A DNA stretch of 64,000 nt from Rhynchopus euleeides (taxonomy: Eukaryota > Euglenozoa > Diplonemea > Diplonemida > Diplonemidae), in contig OY723253.1 in the NCBI GenBank assembly GCA_963210315.1, positions 1,984,001-2,048,000 of the forward strand, given 5' to 3'. The notes under the pieces are model-generated. The model saw only the letters and a program-made list of their open reading frames with translations, was not told the DNA's origin and did not search any database. Positions 28,791 through 39,500 of this stretch are shown piece by piece (positions within the stretch are counted from its first letter, which is position 1; every line of letters starts with the position of its first letter). A program made the translations under genes and the position numbers.

Positions 28791-31190
28791 ATGAAGCGCC
28801 ACGTCGAGATCGTGGTCCGCTTCCGCCCCCCCAACTCGCGGGAGAGGTACAGCCAGAACTGCGCGACATTCGACGACACAAACGTCACCATCACAAAGGA
28901 TGAATCCGGGCTCCTCACTGAGCAGGACTTCGCCTTTGACAGGGTCTACGGGGCAGATGACGGGCAGACCTCTATCTACACCGAGACTGTCTCCGACGCT
29001 GTCGATCGGGTCACCTGCGGGGCGAGCGCTGTGGTGCTGGCATACGGGCAAACAGGCTCTGGCAAGACCTACACCATTATGGGGGAGGTCTCGAAGGACG
29101 GGATCTCAGAGCACACCGGGATATTCCTCAGAGTTGTCACAGACCTGCTGCAGTATAAAAAGAGACGGGCGGCGGAGGTTGACGTGCACATCGGAATCCA
29201 CGCTGTGGAGGTATACAACGACGACGTGAAGGATCTGCTCTCCGGGGGCAAGACGGTGAAGCTGAAGGAGACTAGCGACACATGCGTCTGCGATGGTGCG
29301 GACCGGAGGTCTCTCTCAGACATATCGGATGCCTTCAAGGTGTTCCGCGTGGCTGATGCGTCACGCTCCTGCAAGGCGACTTCGATGAACGCCACATCAT
29401 CCAGATCCCATGCTCTGTTCATCCTTGACATACTTCAGACCGACAGGAAGGACAAGGCAAACTTCACCATATCCCAGCTCTGCGTGGTGGACCTGGCTGG
29501 GTCGGAGCGGGTGAAGAAGAGCGGTGTCTCCGGGCAGGGCATGGAGGAGGCAAAACACATCAACAAGAGCCTGTCCGCCTTGGGGAAGGTGATCCACGAC
29601 CTCAACAAAGGGTCATCCCACACCTCGTTTCGCGACAGCAAGCTGACCCGGCTGCTGAAGAACTGCTTCACCGACCCGAAGTGCTCCATCCTGTTGATAG
29701 CGAATGCGTCACCCATGGCATCCTCTCAGTTTGAAACGGTCTCCACCTTGCGGTTTGCCAACTGCGTGAAGAACATCAAGGCATCTCGCATCGCACGCTC
29801 CCCAGAGCTCGACAAGCAGAGGCAGCTCTGCTACACACGCGACACCCTCTTCGCGGACCTCCGCCTCGTCTCCGCACAGTTTGAACACTCCAGGATGTCC
29901 CGCGCCGCGCCTGCCCTCGCTGCCTCCTTTGCAAACCACCCGGGGTGCAGTGGATGGTCCTCTCTCCTGACGGAGAAAATCTCATCACGGGAGAAGGCGC
30001 AGGCGTATCAAAAACATCTCCAGCAGTGTGAGGCAGAGGCTGAACAGGAGAATGCACGCTACATCGAGGAGCAGGTGCAGCTGCTGACCTCTTTAGAGAA
30101 GGAGGCCCTGAGGCAGCGCGAGGAGGAGGCAGAGCAGCGCATCGCACGATTCGATGCGGAGGTCGCAGAGGCTGCTGCCGCCTTCGCCAAGGCGAGGAAG
30201 GGGTTTAAGGCGCGGATCGCAGAGGCTGGGGCAGGCCTTGCCAGCGCGGCGGCGCAGCGAGGGTCTGTGGAGGGGAGCCGGGAAGCGGGGCAGGCTGCGC
30301 TGCACAGCGCCAACACGGAGCTGGAGGAGGCGCAGGGGAGTCTGGGCGGTGCCATATCACGGTATGCCGCAGAGGTGCAGGATCTGCACGACACGGAGAC
30401 CGCGCAGCAGCAGCAGCACATTGCTGGAGAGGAGCGGCACGCCGCCCTCAGACACCTCGTCGAAGGCGTGGTTCTGGGGGAGATCCTCCCGATGCATGAA
30501 AGGCGTGTCACGGAGAGGTCCCTGGTGCACACCGCTGCGGTGCGGGGTGCCGAGCTCGCCTCCAATATGGACCAACTCCTGGAAGGATCCCCCGGCGACA
30601 CCCCGGGTGCCACCGGCGTAGATCGCCCCCTCGATCCCATCGACTCCCTGGTTGCCGGACGATTCTCCAAAAGGAACAGTGCGCCACCCGCGGATGAGCC
30701 TGAGTCGGGGGATGGGTGGGACCTTGTTTCCATCGAGACGCTGGAAGAGGGTGAGTCAGACCTGGGGGTGGCGGCAGAGGCGGCTGGTGGTGAGGTGGAG
30801 GTGGTGGAGTATTTAGAGGGTCCGACAGAAGTGTTGGAGAGCATGCTGTGTGACATCGAGAATGAGCTTGCGGAGTTGGACCCGACGCGGCAGGGCGGGG
30901 TGGATGCGGCGGGGCTGTTTGATTCGAGCGAAGATGATGATGATGACCTGGAGGAGGATGAAGAAGAAGAAGACGAAGAAGGAGTCTATCTCCCACCCAC
31001 AGGAGCTCCGCCCGCTCAACAGGGCAGCGCATCCAGCCTCAAGTTTGCCGAGCTGCGCAACCTGCCTGTCGGGCACAGCGGTGCTGGGAGCGGGCCAGCA
31101 GAGGCACCGCCACCACATCACGGCAAAACCACAGCTCCTGCAGAGAAGGCGAAGTCTTTGGATCCCCGTGGGGTGCCACGCAAGCCCTGA
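28791..31190 (+). CDS. Kinesin with N-terminal motor
   Basis: The product has 799 residues. The motor occupies about 1-335: beta-1 HVEIVVRFRPPNSRE, P-loop GQTGSGKT at 86-93, switch I NATSSRSH at 200-207, switch II DLAGSE at 234-239, HINKSLSALGKVI at about 256-268, and KLTRLLKNCF followed by LRFANCVKNIK. All nucleotide-binding residues expected for an active motor are present. About 400-560 is Glu/Ala/Gln-rich and probably coiled coil, and about 714-733 is a strongly acidic run. The motor would hydrolyse ATP and move along microtubules, probably toward plus ends as N-terminal motors do. The family is uncertain. A pyrimidine tract ending in AG sits just before the start. Together with beta-tubulin and the CLASP-like gene it gives the window a cytoskeletal flavour, probably by chance of position. 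Confidence 0.95.
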   Translation: MKRHVEIVVRFRPPNSRERYSQNCATFDDTNVTITKDESGLLTEQDFAFDRVYGADDGQTSIYTETVSDAVDRVTCGASAVVLAYGQTGSGKTYTIMGEVSKDGISEHTGIFLRVVTDLLQYKKRRAAEVDVHIGIHAVEVYNDDVKDLLSGGKTVKLKETSDTCVCDGADRRSLSDISDAFKVFRVADASRSCKATSMNATSSRSHALFILDILQTDRKDKANFTISQLCVVDLAGSERVKKSGVSGQGMEEAKHINKSLSALGKVIHDLNKGSSHTSFRDSKLTRLLKNCFTDPKCSILLIANASPMASSQFETVSTLRFANCVKNIKASRIARSPELDKQRQLCYTRDTLFADLRLVSAQFEHSRMSRAAPALAASFANHPGCSGWSSLLTEKISSREKAQAYQKHLQQCEAEAEQENARYIEEQVQLLTSLEKEALRQREEEAEQRIARFDAEVAEAAAAFAKARKGFKARIAEAGAGLASAAAQRGSVEGSREAGQAALHSANTELEEAQGSLGGAISRYAAEVQDLHDTETAQQQQHIAGEERHAALRHLVEGVVLGEILPMHERRVTERSLVHTAAVRGAELASNMDQLLEGSPGDTPGATGVDRPLDPIDSLVAGRFSKRNSAPPADEPESGDGWDLVSIETLEEGESDLGVAAEAAGGEVEVVEYLEGPTEVLESMLCDIENELAELDPTRQGGVDAAGLFDSSEDDDDDLEEDEEEEDEEGVYLPPTGAPPAQQGSASSLKFAELRNLPVGHSGAGSGPAEAPPPHHGKTTAPAEKAKSLDPRGVPRKP

Positions 31191-31546
31191 CGATGCTGCG
31201 GGGTGGGTGCTGCTGCGAATAATGTTTGGGAGGAGGGGGTGTCTTGCTACAAAATCGTGCCTTTTAGGAATGCGCCGATCCCGTTTGCCTTGCGGTCTGT
31301 GTTCCTTCTTCGTTCTACTTCACTTCCCCCCGCCCCCCCCCCCCCCTCCAGGGGTTGCTACGCCGCAGTGCCCTGCGCGTGTGCCTCCCCCCGGTAGATG
31401 GGGGCTGGGGGTTGAGGTTGGGGAGGGGAGGGGTAGAGGTAGGGGGTGGCTTACGCTGCAGCAGAGAGGAGGCGGGGTGGTCCTCCCATTCCCGACCCAG
31501 ACGCCGCCCCTGCACCCCCCACCCCCTAAGGGCCCCCCCCCCCCTA
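31191..31546. other. Short intergenic spacer with C/G tracts
   Basis: Mostly pyrimidine and purine runs, ending at the TA beside element N. No gene seen. Confidence 0.5.
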
Positions 31547-32082
31547 GGGGGGGGTCACTGCTAAGGAAAAGTGGTAGACAAACAGCAATTTTTCCGACAC
31601 CCCCATTCCGACCCCCGGAGAGCCTATTTTTGGGTAGCTGTTGGCCGATATGTGGTGGAAAACAGGTTTTAGGCCCATTTCGGTGATTTTTGACACCCGG
31701 GAAGGCATTTTTCGCCCATTTTTTATTGTAGCCTCATGCAATGAAGGAGGAAATGGAACACGGAGAAAGCAGGTCATTCGAGTTTACGGCACGCGTAGTG
31801 CCGTAATTGCAGAGCCACATCTCACCTCATCACAGGTCGAGGTGTGTGCGTTTCACCACAACCTCTCCCCTCCCCATTCCCCCGTGTTGAGTGACATGTG
31901 TCGATAGTGTTTCATTTTTTCCTACACGGTGGACTCCAGCGGCCCTAGCGGGAGTCTGGGAGCGGGAGTCTGAGCGGGTGTCAAAGACTCCCGCTAGCGG
32001 GAGTCCAGACTCCCGCTAGGGGGAGTCTGACTCCCCCTAGCGGGAGTCTTTTCACCTATTTTCATCCATTTTTCCCATGATA

Positions 32083-32431
32083 TACCGTATACGTAAATAT
32101 TATGGAACGTAAATATTATGGAACGGGCCCATTTTTGCCCGATCCGTTCCATAATATTTACGTTCCATAATATTTACAGGGCCAGTTGGGGACTCGGTGG
32201 TGAGGATGGTTTGCCTCAGGAATCGCACGAAAAGTGCACGAGTAGGTCCCGTCAGGGACTCTGTATGCCGTCCGATCACCTGGTCCAAGTCCCCGAGTCG
32301 CAGAAAGCCCTGTAAATATTATGGAACGAAAAAAATCTGGAACGCCAACCCACCAGCGTTCCATAATATTTACGTTCCATAATAATTACGTTCCATAATA
32401 TTTACGTTCCAAAATATTTACGTATACGGTA
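32083..32431 (+). mobile_element. Element J copy 1, 349 bp
   Basis: The ends are TACCGTATACGTAAATATT and its reverse complement, with TA at both edges. The arms consist of repeated GTTCCATAATATTTAC units around a core of about 150 bp (CAGGGCCAGTTGGGGACTCG to CCGAGTCGCAGAAAGCCCTG). A second copy of exactly the same length lies inverted at 60045-60393. Non-coding; probably a TA-targeting MITE. It sits within the left part of element H. Confidence 0.85.
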
Positions 32432-32586
32432 GTTACAGTCTACTGGCGTGGGGGGTAAAATCATGGTGGAAGAGGGATGGGGAGGGGCTTGTTTTGCTTC
32501 TGTCAGTTTCCCCGGACTCTGGACTACCTACCTATCCTCCTGGTAGCGGCTACACCTGCGGAGGTGAGCGGTTAGAATTTGAGGTG

Positions 32587-33453
32587 TCAAAGTGCGGCCA
32601 TCGCCTGTCGTAGTTGTGTTACACCTTGGGCAAGACAAGCCATCCTGCAGGCCTCATCTTCTTCGTCAGAACTGTCATCCCCCTCCTGCTGTGCGCGTTG
32701 GTCAAGCGTGCTCAAAGTCGCCTCGGATGACACGAATGGTGTGAAAGTCGCCCCCAGCGGGATTGGCATTTTGCACAAGCAGAGCGATAATTTGCGGTGT
32801 CCTTCGGGGAACCGGAACAGGAAGTAGGGCGCGCTGATGGGTTCAACGAAGTCCTGTGTGTTGCAGTGCACAAACCCCTTCTGCAGCTGTGTCAACTGTG
32901 TGCAAAGAACATACACAGCCAATCTATGAGCGTGTCGGGTGTGCAGACACGGACACAGGATGACTTCTCTATACCCGAGGATCCCGTCCTGCGACAGGTG
33001 CGCAACCTTCCAAGGCATGCCCGATGCGCGCCGCTTCTCTTCTGCCATCGCAAGATCTCTCTCGTAAGTTGCGGAGCTGGCGATTGTAACGGCATCTTTC
33101 TTGCGATGTCCGTTCTCTGCTTCTTCAAATTCGTCGTTGTTCTGCAGAGGCACTGCATCTTCTGGAGCCCACCAATGATGGAGACTGTGTACGTAGGCAT
33201 TGCGCGTTGATCCCTTTTCGGCATGCTCCATCAACCAGTGAAATATATGCCCTGAGATCCGAGCACGCAAGAAGGGAATCCGGGCTGACTCATCCTTGCA
33301 TCCCCAGAAGCGCCAGGGGATGTCTGCATACCGGAAATGCATGAGGTCTGCAAGGGAGACAAAGAGGTAGCGGAACAAGCCCTTGTAGGTGTGTCCTGTG
33401 ACAGGCAAGCACGACCTTCCGGAACTGAGCACCTGTCCCATGCTGCGACACAT
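32587..33453 (-). CDS. Element H protein, family unknown
   Basis: The frame encodes 288 residues and reads as genuine protein, for example GLFRYLFVSLADLMHFRYAD, WRFWGCKDESARIPFLRARI, HIFHWLMEHAEK and LSQDGILGYREVILCPC, with an acidic C-terminal patch (EGDDSSDEEDEA). An adjacent frame just upstream holds a KPCTECVAAW motif, so the true start is probably further upstream and the gene is frameshifted. Beyond that lies the hAT-type insertion M, on whose far side the same strand carries 34177-34392. I find no DDE, HUH or integrase signature. It is likely the main protein of element H. Confidence 0.5.
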   Translation of the reverse strand: MCRSMGQVLSSGRSCLPVTGHTYKGLFRYLFVSLADLMHFRYADIPWRFWGCKDESARIPFLRARISGHIFHWLMEHAEKGSTRNAYVHSLHHWWAPEDAVPLQNNDEFEEAENGHRKKDAVTIASSATYERDLAMAEEKRRASGMPWKVAHLSQDGILGYREVILCPCLHTRHAHRLAVYVLCTQLTQLQKGFVHCNTQDFVEPISAPYFLFRFPEGHRKLSLCLCKMPIPLGATFTPFVSSEATLSTLDQRAQQEGDDSSDEEDEACRMACLAQGVTQLRQAMAAL

Positions 33454-33507
33454 TCAGTGCAAGGTTTGTACAGGTCTTGTCGAATATTTTTTTGTTGTCT
33501 CATCCAG

Positions 33508-34168
33508 CAGGGGTGGAGCTTGAAATATGGGGTTGCGGGCTGGATCGGGTCAGATCGGGTCAGCCAATTTTTTCTTATGGGTTCCCCCCCGGTTCGTCTC
33601 AGAGATCAGTGCTCGGGCCCAGCCTCCCGCGAGGTACCGGAACCGATATGCAGCCCCGGACGCGCAAGGACTTGGTTACAAGACAAACACATGCCGTAGG
33701 GGGGGTCTGGGAGGCGGAGCTCCCAGCCGCCGGAGGCCACGGTAGTGAACATCTGTGACTTGCGGGCGTACGGATTCTGTGTGAGTTGGCTGCGTCCTCC
33801 TGAGGATACTGAGATTCCCTGATGTAAAGGGCTTGGGTACAAGACAGGCACATGCCACAGGGGGGTCTGGGGGGCGGAGCCCCCCAGCCACCGGAGGCCA
33901 CGGTAGTAAACGTCTGTTGCACGGTACGGGTTGGGCAGCTTCATTTGTCCTCTATTGTGACTGTTTGAGGCCTGTGCTCATGTCGCTGGGGTCACTTTGC
34001 TCACGAAACGCCTCCTGGTCACCTTGAGGCCCCAAGGCGAGGAGCCAACTTTTCCGGTTTCCCGAAAATCTATATATTTTTTTCTTTTTACCCCTGACCT
34101 GATTTTTTGTGAGGGCCTGCAGAAAATCAGGTCAGCTGACCCGAAAAAACCCCCAAGCTCCACCCCTG
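33508..34168. mobile_element. Element M: 661-bp hAT-type element with 8-bp target duplication
   Basis: The ends are CAGGGGTGGAGCTTG and its exact complement. The flanks are TCATCCAG at 33500-33507 and again at 34169-34176. An 8-bp duplication with CAGGG-type ends is the hallmark of hAT transposons. The interior holds the paired G/C-hairpin repeat (33698-33920) and inner inverted pieces with GGGTCAG. No transposase frame is present, so it is non-autonomous. It splits the minus-strand gene of element H. Confidence 0.88.
33698..33920 (+). repeat. Paired G/C-hairpin repeat, copy in element M
   Basis: Two units at 33698-33755 and 33859-33920, with the same spacer motif GAGTTGGCTGCGTCCTCC as in element D. 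A leader GCAAGGACTTGGTTACAAGA precedes the first unit and recurs, inverted, beside the copy near 43075. Confidence 0.8.
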
Positions 34169-34176
34169 TCATCCAG

Positions 34177-34392
34177 TACCCTGATCAGCCGCATGGCGAG
34201 CCCCTTGCAGTCATGGAGTGCTGGGGTGACGTAGCGGGCATTGGGAAGCACACCTGCCAAGAGGGAGGGGTAGCCAGCCTCTTTCATCTCAGAGAGAGTC
34301 AGGTGCGGGTATCGATGCACCTGTTGATACCAGCGTTCTTCTGGGATGTCGCACAGTGAGCATCGGTGCCCTCGCCCCCCGCATCGCCTCAT
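34177..34392 (-). pseudogene. 5' part of element H gene, cut off by element M
   Basis: About 72 residues with a CSLCDIPEERWYQQVHRY motif and LTLSEMKEAGYPSLLAGVLP, apparently the upstream half of the gene at 32587-33453. The reading frame is interrupted by the hAT-type insertion. It also ends near an internal copy of the H right arm, so the real start is not clear. Confidence 0.4.
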
Positions 34393-34657
34393 TGTTGCCC
34401 ACTGCTGATCTATACTCCCGCTAGCGGGAGTTGGACTCCCCCTAGTTGAGACTCCCGAAAAGGGTTAAACCCGGTAGTGGTACCCTACCCCCGCTGGAGT
34501 CCACCGTGCAAGGCCGGATCAGCCCACGGGTGGGTTTGAGGAAGAAATCTGGGGGGGCAAATTTTGCTGCGACTTCCGGTTTCACCCGGCCGAACTCCAG
34601 CATCTATCCAGACCCACGGTGCCAAGCCGTTCGCCCGTGTCGCGATCATTCGCGGCT

Positions 34658-35038
34658 TCAGGCTGCCCCCGACGACACGTTTGTATCCTGCACCTTGCCA
34701 TACTTCGCCTCCACCTTGTATATGACGGAGAGCGCCCTCCTTCCGCATCGTTGCGACTTCCCTGACAGCGAACTTATCCATGTCAGGGAAGACATGGCGA
34801 TGATTGCGTTGGCCACCTGGGTGCTGTGCTGGTGGAGCTCCTTGCTCAACACCGTTGCTAGGAGCCTTCTAATGGATCCCAGTGTCAGCACACTGCCCCC
34901 TTTTTTAACAGGGAAGGCCGTGCAAAAATCATGCACAATGTTCGTCGCCTCCGCAGCCTCGGGACTCTCTGCGCTCTTCTTCTTCTTAATCGACTTTGCC
35001 GCCGGCTTCGCTGCCGGCTTCGTTGTCGTCTTCCCCAT
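34658..35038 (-). CDS. Lys/Ala-rich small protein of element H, possibly histone-like
   Basis: The product has 126 residues. The N-terminus (MGKTTTKPAAKPAAKSIKKK) is a Lys/Pro/Ala tail like those of histones. The rest is helical (SIRRLLATVLSKELHQ and VANAIIAMSSL), which weakly recalls a histone-fold helix pair. This is a composition-based guess, not a family assignment. It lies between the internal and outer right arms of element H. Confidence 0.35.
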   Translation of the reverse strand: MGKTTTKPAAKPAAKSIKKKKSAESPEAAEATNIVHDFCTAFPVKKGGSVLTLGSIRRLLATVLSKELHQHSTQVANAIIAMSSLTWISSLSGKSQRCGRRALSVIYKVEAKYGKVQDTNVSSGAA

Positions 35039-35339
35039 TTTTGTGAATCAGGTCTGCGAGCTGGGATGGGTGGAAACGTCCGTTTCGTTTGGTGTGGCTG
35101 TACTTCAGTGACGAGTGCCACATTGCATAGGTATCATGGGAAAAATGAGTGAAAATAGGTGAAAAGACTCCCGCTAGGGGGAGTCAGACTCCCCCTAGCG
35201 GGAGTATAGACTCCCGCTAGCGGGAGTTGGACTCCCCCTAGTTGAGACTCCCGAAAAGGGTTACCCTACCCCCGCTGGAGTCCACCGTGTACCAGAACTT
35301 GTACCTCGGGGTAGTAGCGTGGCTTCGTCATTTTTTGAC

Positions 35340-36130
35340 TACAACCACTGGGAAGAGGCATTGTATCAAGTTCCGCATACATATCGTCCAGGAGGTTCTC
35401 CTGGAGCTCAAGTATGGTGAATTCATCCTGGTGGAGCCCGCTCTCCTCGGCGCGATCCATCAATTCAGCACCCCGTTTCCTTCCCAGGAAGCTGCGGATC
35501 TCGCCCTGTTTGTGGGCCAAGTATCTCCCGGAACGCTTCCTGGGCAGTTGTCTGGGGACGCGGTCGCTTCGCAAATGCGCGCACATCCTCTGCCGAGGGT
35601 ACAGGGGGATTTCCCCACCTCAATATTCACTATTCCGCTTGCGGTAACCTGTGCGAGTGCAGTCACCGTTGAGGCTGTACACTGAAAGCGGCTGATCAGC
35701 TGTACTGTCATTGACGAGAGGAGACCCTCCAGCCAGTCGTGCACCACACCTGTTTGAATTCGATCCACACCGACCTCGGCTCACGTCAGCACTAGGGTGC
35801 GAGCGCTGCAGTGGAGTATATGTTCGTACAGGGACCGTGCCACCTGTGCTGCACCTTCACCATGGTAAGCTTCCGGTACAACAACCGGTAGGTACCTTCT
35901 TGTGCGATATCTGCGACCTGCAGCACCGCTATCTCACAGCAGGGCTTGCACCGCTGTTCCGATAGACTCCACAGGAACCTCTCGGCAGCTTTGAAGGGTG
36001 GAACAGAGCTTTTCTTGGCCCATTGCATGTTGATCACGATGAGACCTTGCCCACCGGGGGTGGGCTCGGTACAAGTTGTGGTATGGAAAATTAGGATGGG
36101 GTCTGAGAGGGTAACAAGGCCACAGATCAT
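35340..36130 (-). pseudogene. Decayed coding sequence of element N
   Basis: Three adjacent minus-strand frames carry protein-like stretches in order: FKAAERFLWSLSEQRCKPCC with TYRLLYRKLTMVKVQHRW, then GVVHDWLEGLLSSMTVQLIS, then FTILELQENLLDDMYAELD. They appear to be one gene broken by about two frameshifts. I do not recognise the family, but the position inside element N suggests its own protein. Confidence 0.35.
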
Positions 36131-36545
36131 GTTGTAGTGGGGGTATTTCCGGGTTCCGACACATTCTGGACCGGTTTTTCATATTTTTTTTGGCCCAAAA
36201 ATGACCTCCGAGGGAAAGTGGAATTTTGGGGTTTGTCCCCCCCAGTGACCCCCCCTACCCCCCCCCCCCCCCCTTCGCTGCGCTTGCATATTTTAGCGAT
36301 ACTTCTCAACACGCTATGTGCCTGTGTCTGCACCACTCCCACCACCCCCACCAGCATACACCCCACCACCACCCCCCATCCCCAGCCACCGGATGTGACA
36401 AACGCAGGGTTGGGCGAGGAGGACAAGGGGGAGAGAGAGAAGCTGCTGCGTCGGGAGGGGGGGGTTCCATGTTCTGAATTGTGGCGCCACAACCCCCACC
36501 ACCACCACCACCACTGCACCCTTCCACCCTCCGCCCCTCCCCCAC

Positions 36546-39500
36546 ATGCCCGCTCTGCGGGGCGCCGCCGCAGCGCTGGGGCGGGTCGGTCGGAATGGAG
36601 CTGTTGCCGCCCGCCTCTTCTCCTCCCCCCCCTCCTCTGACACAGACCCCCATTCGCCCCCCGCCACCCCACCACCCGACGGGGCTGGCATCACGACCGG
36701 CGCACAGCTGGCGCATGAGATCCGCAGGAGGCGCTCTACCTCTGAGGGGCGGAGCGGGATCCCTGGGCTGCTGCGGCTGCTCGGGCGTGAGGTCGCATGG
36801 CACACCGTGACGCAGGAGGAGGCTGAGGATTTGCTGTCGCTCACCAGCAAGTGGGACCGGGGGCTGTCCCTCCGTGTGGCGCGCCTGTGCCTCAGCAGTG
36901 CCGCCGGGGCAATGCGCGCCGCAGAGCAGCGCGGGGGGTGTTTCGGCAGCGCAGCACCTGCCACCGCTGCCGCACCGGACGCAACCCCGAGGCAGCTCGC
37001 CTATGTCTGCGCGACGCTCCACCGGACAGACGCGCATGTCTTCCCCTGCCAGCAGCTCCTCTCCGAAATCCTGTCGCTCCTGCGGCACTGCATCTCCAGC
37101 GGGGCTCCAGTGTCCCCCACCCAGCTCGCTACCATCATTGCCTTCGTGTGGCCCCGCCCTGCCTCAGCCTCCCCCGCCTCCCCTGCTGTCGACGAAACGC
37201 TGTTCAGCGACCTGCTGCCCTGCCTCCTCCGGAGGTATATCTCGGAGGGCGCCGCCGTCCCACCGGATGTGCTGGCGACGGCCTGCTGGGTGCTGTCACG
37301 GCCTGGCTGTGGCGCCGCACCCCCGATGCTGCCGGTCCTCGCGGGGTTGGTGTTCAGCGACAGGGAGGGGGGGGTGGTGCGGAGGCTCACCCCGTTCGAA
37401 GCGTGCTGCGTGGGGCACGCCGTGAAGGTGTGGGGGGCAGCCGACCCGCAGGCGGCGTCGGCGGTGGCGCACCACCGCGTGGTGGCGCTGCTGCGGGAGC
37501 AGTGCGGCAGCGCGGCGTTCCTCCGGCGCCTCGGCGGCAGCGCGGGGCGCAGCCCCCCGCGCATCGGCAGCATCCTGGCTGGGGAGCACCCCTTCCCATT
37601 CGACCCTGCGGCCAGGAGGCACACCGTTGTCAGGGAGAGCGACCTCCGCTCGCTGGGGCTGCTGCCACCGCTGCCATCGCCGTCGTCGCCCCGCTCTCCC
37701 TCTCATCACGGCAGGGCTGTGGCTCCCCTGCAGGCAGCCCAGCCGGGCACTGCAAGCTCGGCCAGCGGAGGAGGCGGTGGCGGCACCCCTCCGCATGATG
37801 TGGGTGCGGATGTGGCTGCATTCGACAACGCCATCGCGCAGCTTGCCTCGCATGCGATGGAGGTCGATGCGATTGTTGGCGGCAGCAGCCGGATGGCGGT
37901 GTTGCATCGGAAGTCACCTGCCCCGGTCCCGGTTGCCTTGCGCGAGGCAGGCTTCTTCGATAAGGTGGAGGAGACGCTCGCCGCAGCCGCCGGTGCTGCC
38001 TTCGGGCCCCACGCATCTGCCTCCCTCCGTACCGCCTTCTCGGGGTCCAAGCGGTTCCGCATGGCTACACCCCGTGTGGAGAGGCATCGCTCCCTGCTCC
38101 TCTTCGCCCCGTATTACGCCATGGCAGAGAAGTTCGTCTCCCCACCCTTCTGCGAGTCGTCCGTGGCGCTGCCTGTTGCGCCCCTCACGGAGGCGTCGAA
38201 GGGGGTGGCTCCTTCAAAGCGCTTCTTCCTCCGCCCCCCGCATATGAGGTGGGGGTTCTATAAGAAGTTCCCGAGAGGGTCTTCCGCAGAGATGGCGTGC
38301 CCGAAGAATAGGTTTTACCATGTTCGGAAGAGGGGCGAGCGCCTCCGGGTTGCCATGGAGGCTGTCGCGTCGCTGCGGCACGCCCCGTTCTCCGTCAGGA
38401 GGGTTTACACCGAGATGCTGGTGGAGGCGTGCCTCCCGGGAAATTCGCCGGAAAATTCAAAAGGATTGCAAAAATCGGAGAATCCCATCTGGCAGCCCGA
38501 GGTGCTCTTCTGCGGCAGCGACCTGGAGTCCGTCGCCTGCATCCTGTCGCGGTTCGGCTGCTGCATCTCCCCCAGCGCCCTCCGCTCGCTATTCCTCTAC
38601 CCCCCGGGGGCCGACACCTCTGCGTCTGATGTCTACGACGTTGCGCACCACGTCGCAAACCTCATCGAATCCTTCACCCTCTCATGCTCCCAACAAACAA
38701 CCCTCCGTGCACCCAACATCGCATCGCCTGGGGACACCTCCCCTCCTCCCGAGGAGGGCACGAAAAGCCCCCACCACACCCGCACCCACACCCCGCCTCC
38801 TCGGGGCGCTTCGCGCCCCGACGAGGAAGCTCGCAACGCCTTCGAGGCACTCTCCGCATTTCTCGACAACAGCGTGTTGCCTGAGCTGAGGCGGGAGGAC
38901 GCAACCCCGAGGAGAAATTTCAGCTACGGCGACTGGCTCCGGGCCTCCCTCGCTGTGCAGCTGTGCCGTGCCTCCTGCGGCGATGCAGCCGCCCCCCTAG
39001 AGGGGAGCCACACCGCAGCCTTCCTCCGCTCCGCCGTCGCATCGCGTGACTACCACACGGGGAGGCGGGGGGAATACCTCACGTCGCTGGTCTGCGCAGG
39101 CCAGCCGAACCACCCCTCCGTATCGCACACCGCACGCGCCTGGGAGGCGGACATCGCAGAGCGTGGCTCGCTGTACAGCACAGACCATGCCTACCTCTTC
39201 TACGACAACTACGTCAGGCTGTGCGGTGGGGCGCCTTGGGGCCCCTCCTTCGCCAGAGCGATACTGGGTCTCCTTGGGGGGTGTGGTGCGGCGGGTTCCC
39301 AAGACGCACCCCCGCCTGCCGCTGCGGATGCAGCGCTTGACAGAGCCAAGGCGATGCGGTATTGCCTCAGCGTGCTGCAGCAGGCTGTGGATGCGGAGGG
39401 TGGTGGTGGTGGTGGTGGTGGTGCTGCACAGCAGCAGCAGCAGCAGCTGCTCGCGATGCGGCGTGTCCTCACGGAGGGGAGCCCTCCGTACGGCGTGCAG

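Larger units (their letters stand above)
31925..35289. mobile_element. Element H: 3.4-kb element with palindromic CTCCCGCTAGCGGGAG arms
   Basis: The ends read CACGGTGGACTCCAGCG and its complement, flanked by TA (31923-31924, 35290-35291). The arms (31925-32082 and 35121-35289) share TTTTCACCTATTTTCA and several copies of ACTCCCGCTAGCGGGAGT or GACTCCCCCTAGCGGGAG. An extra right-end copy at about 34402-34506 suggests a second, overlapping or tandem element of the same family. H carries minus-strand frames at 32587-34392 (interrupted by element M) and 34658-35038, and has element J1 in its left side. The small element I at 56902-57173 has the same ends. Confidence 0.75.
31547..36255. mobile_element. 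Element N: TA-flanked transposon containing element H
   Basis: The ends GGGGGGGGTCACTG at 31547 and CAGTGACCCCCCC ending at 36255 are inverted, each next to TA. The motif matches the end of element A (GTGGGTCACTG), so A and N may be cross-mobilised relatives. Inside, 31632-31705 (TTGGCCGATATGTGGTGG ... ACACCCGGGAAGGCA) and 35292-35345 (CCAGAACTTG ... TGGCTTCGTCATTTTT) correspond to one continuous stretch, 13499-13610, in element B. N carries decayed minus-strand coding sequence (35340-36130) and the 3.4-kb element H. Confidence 0.6.
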
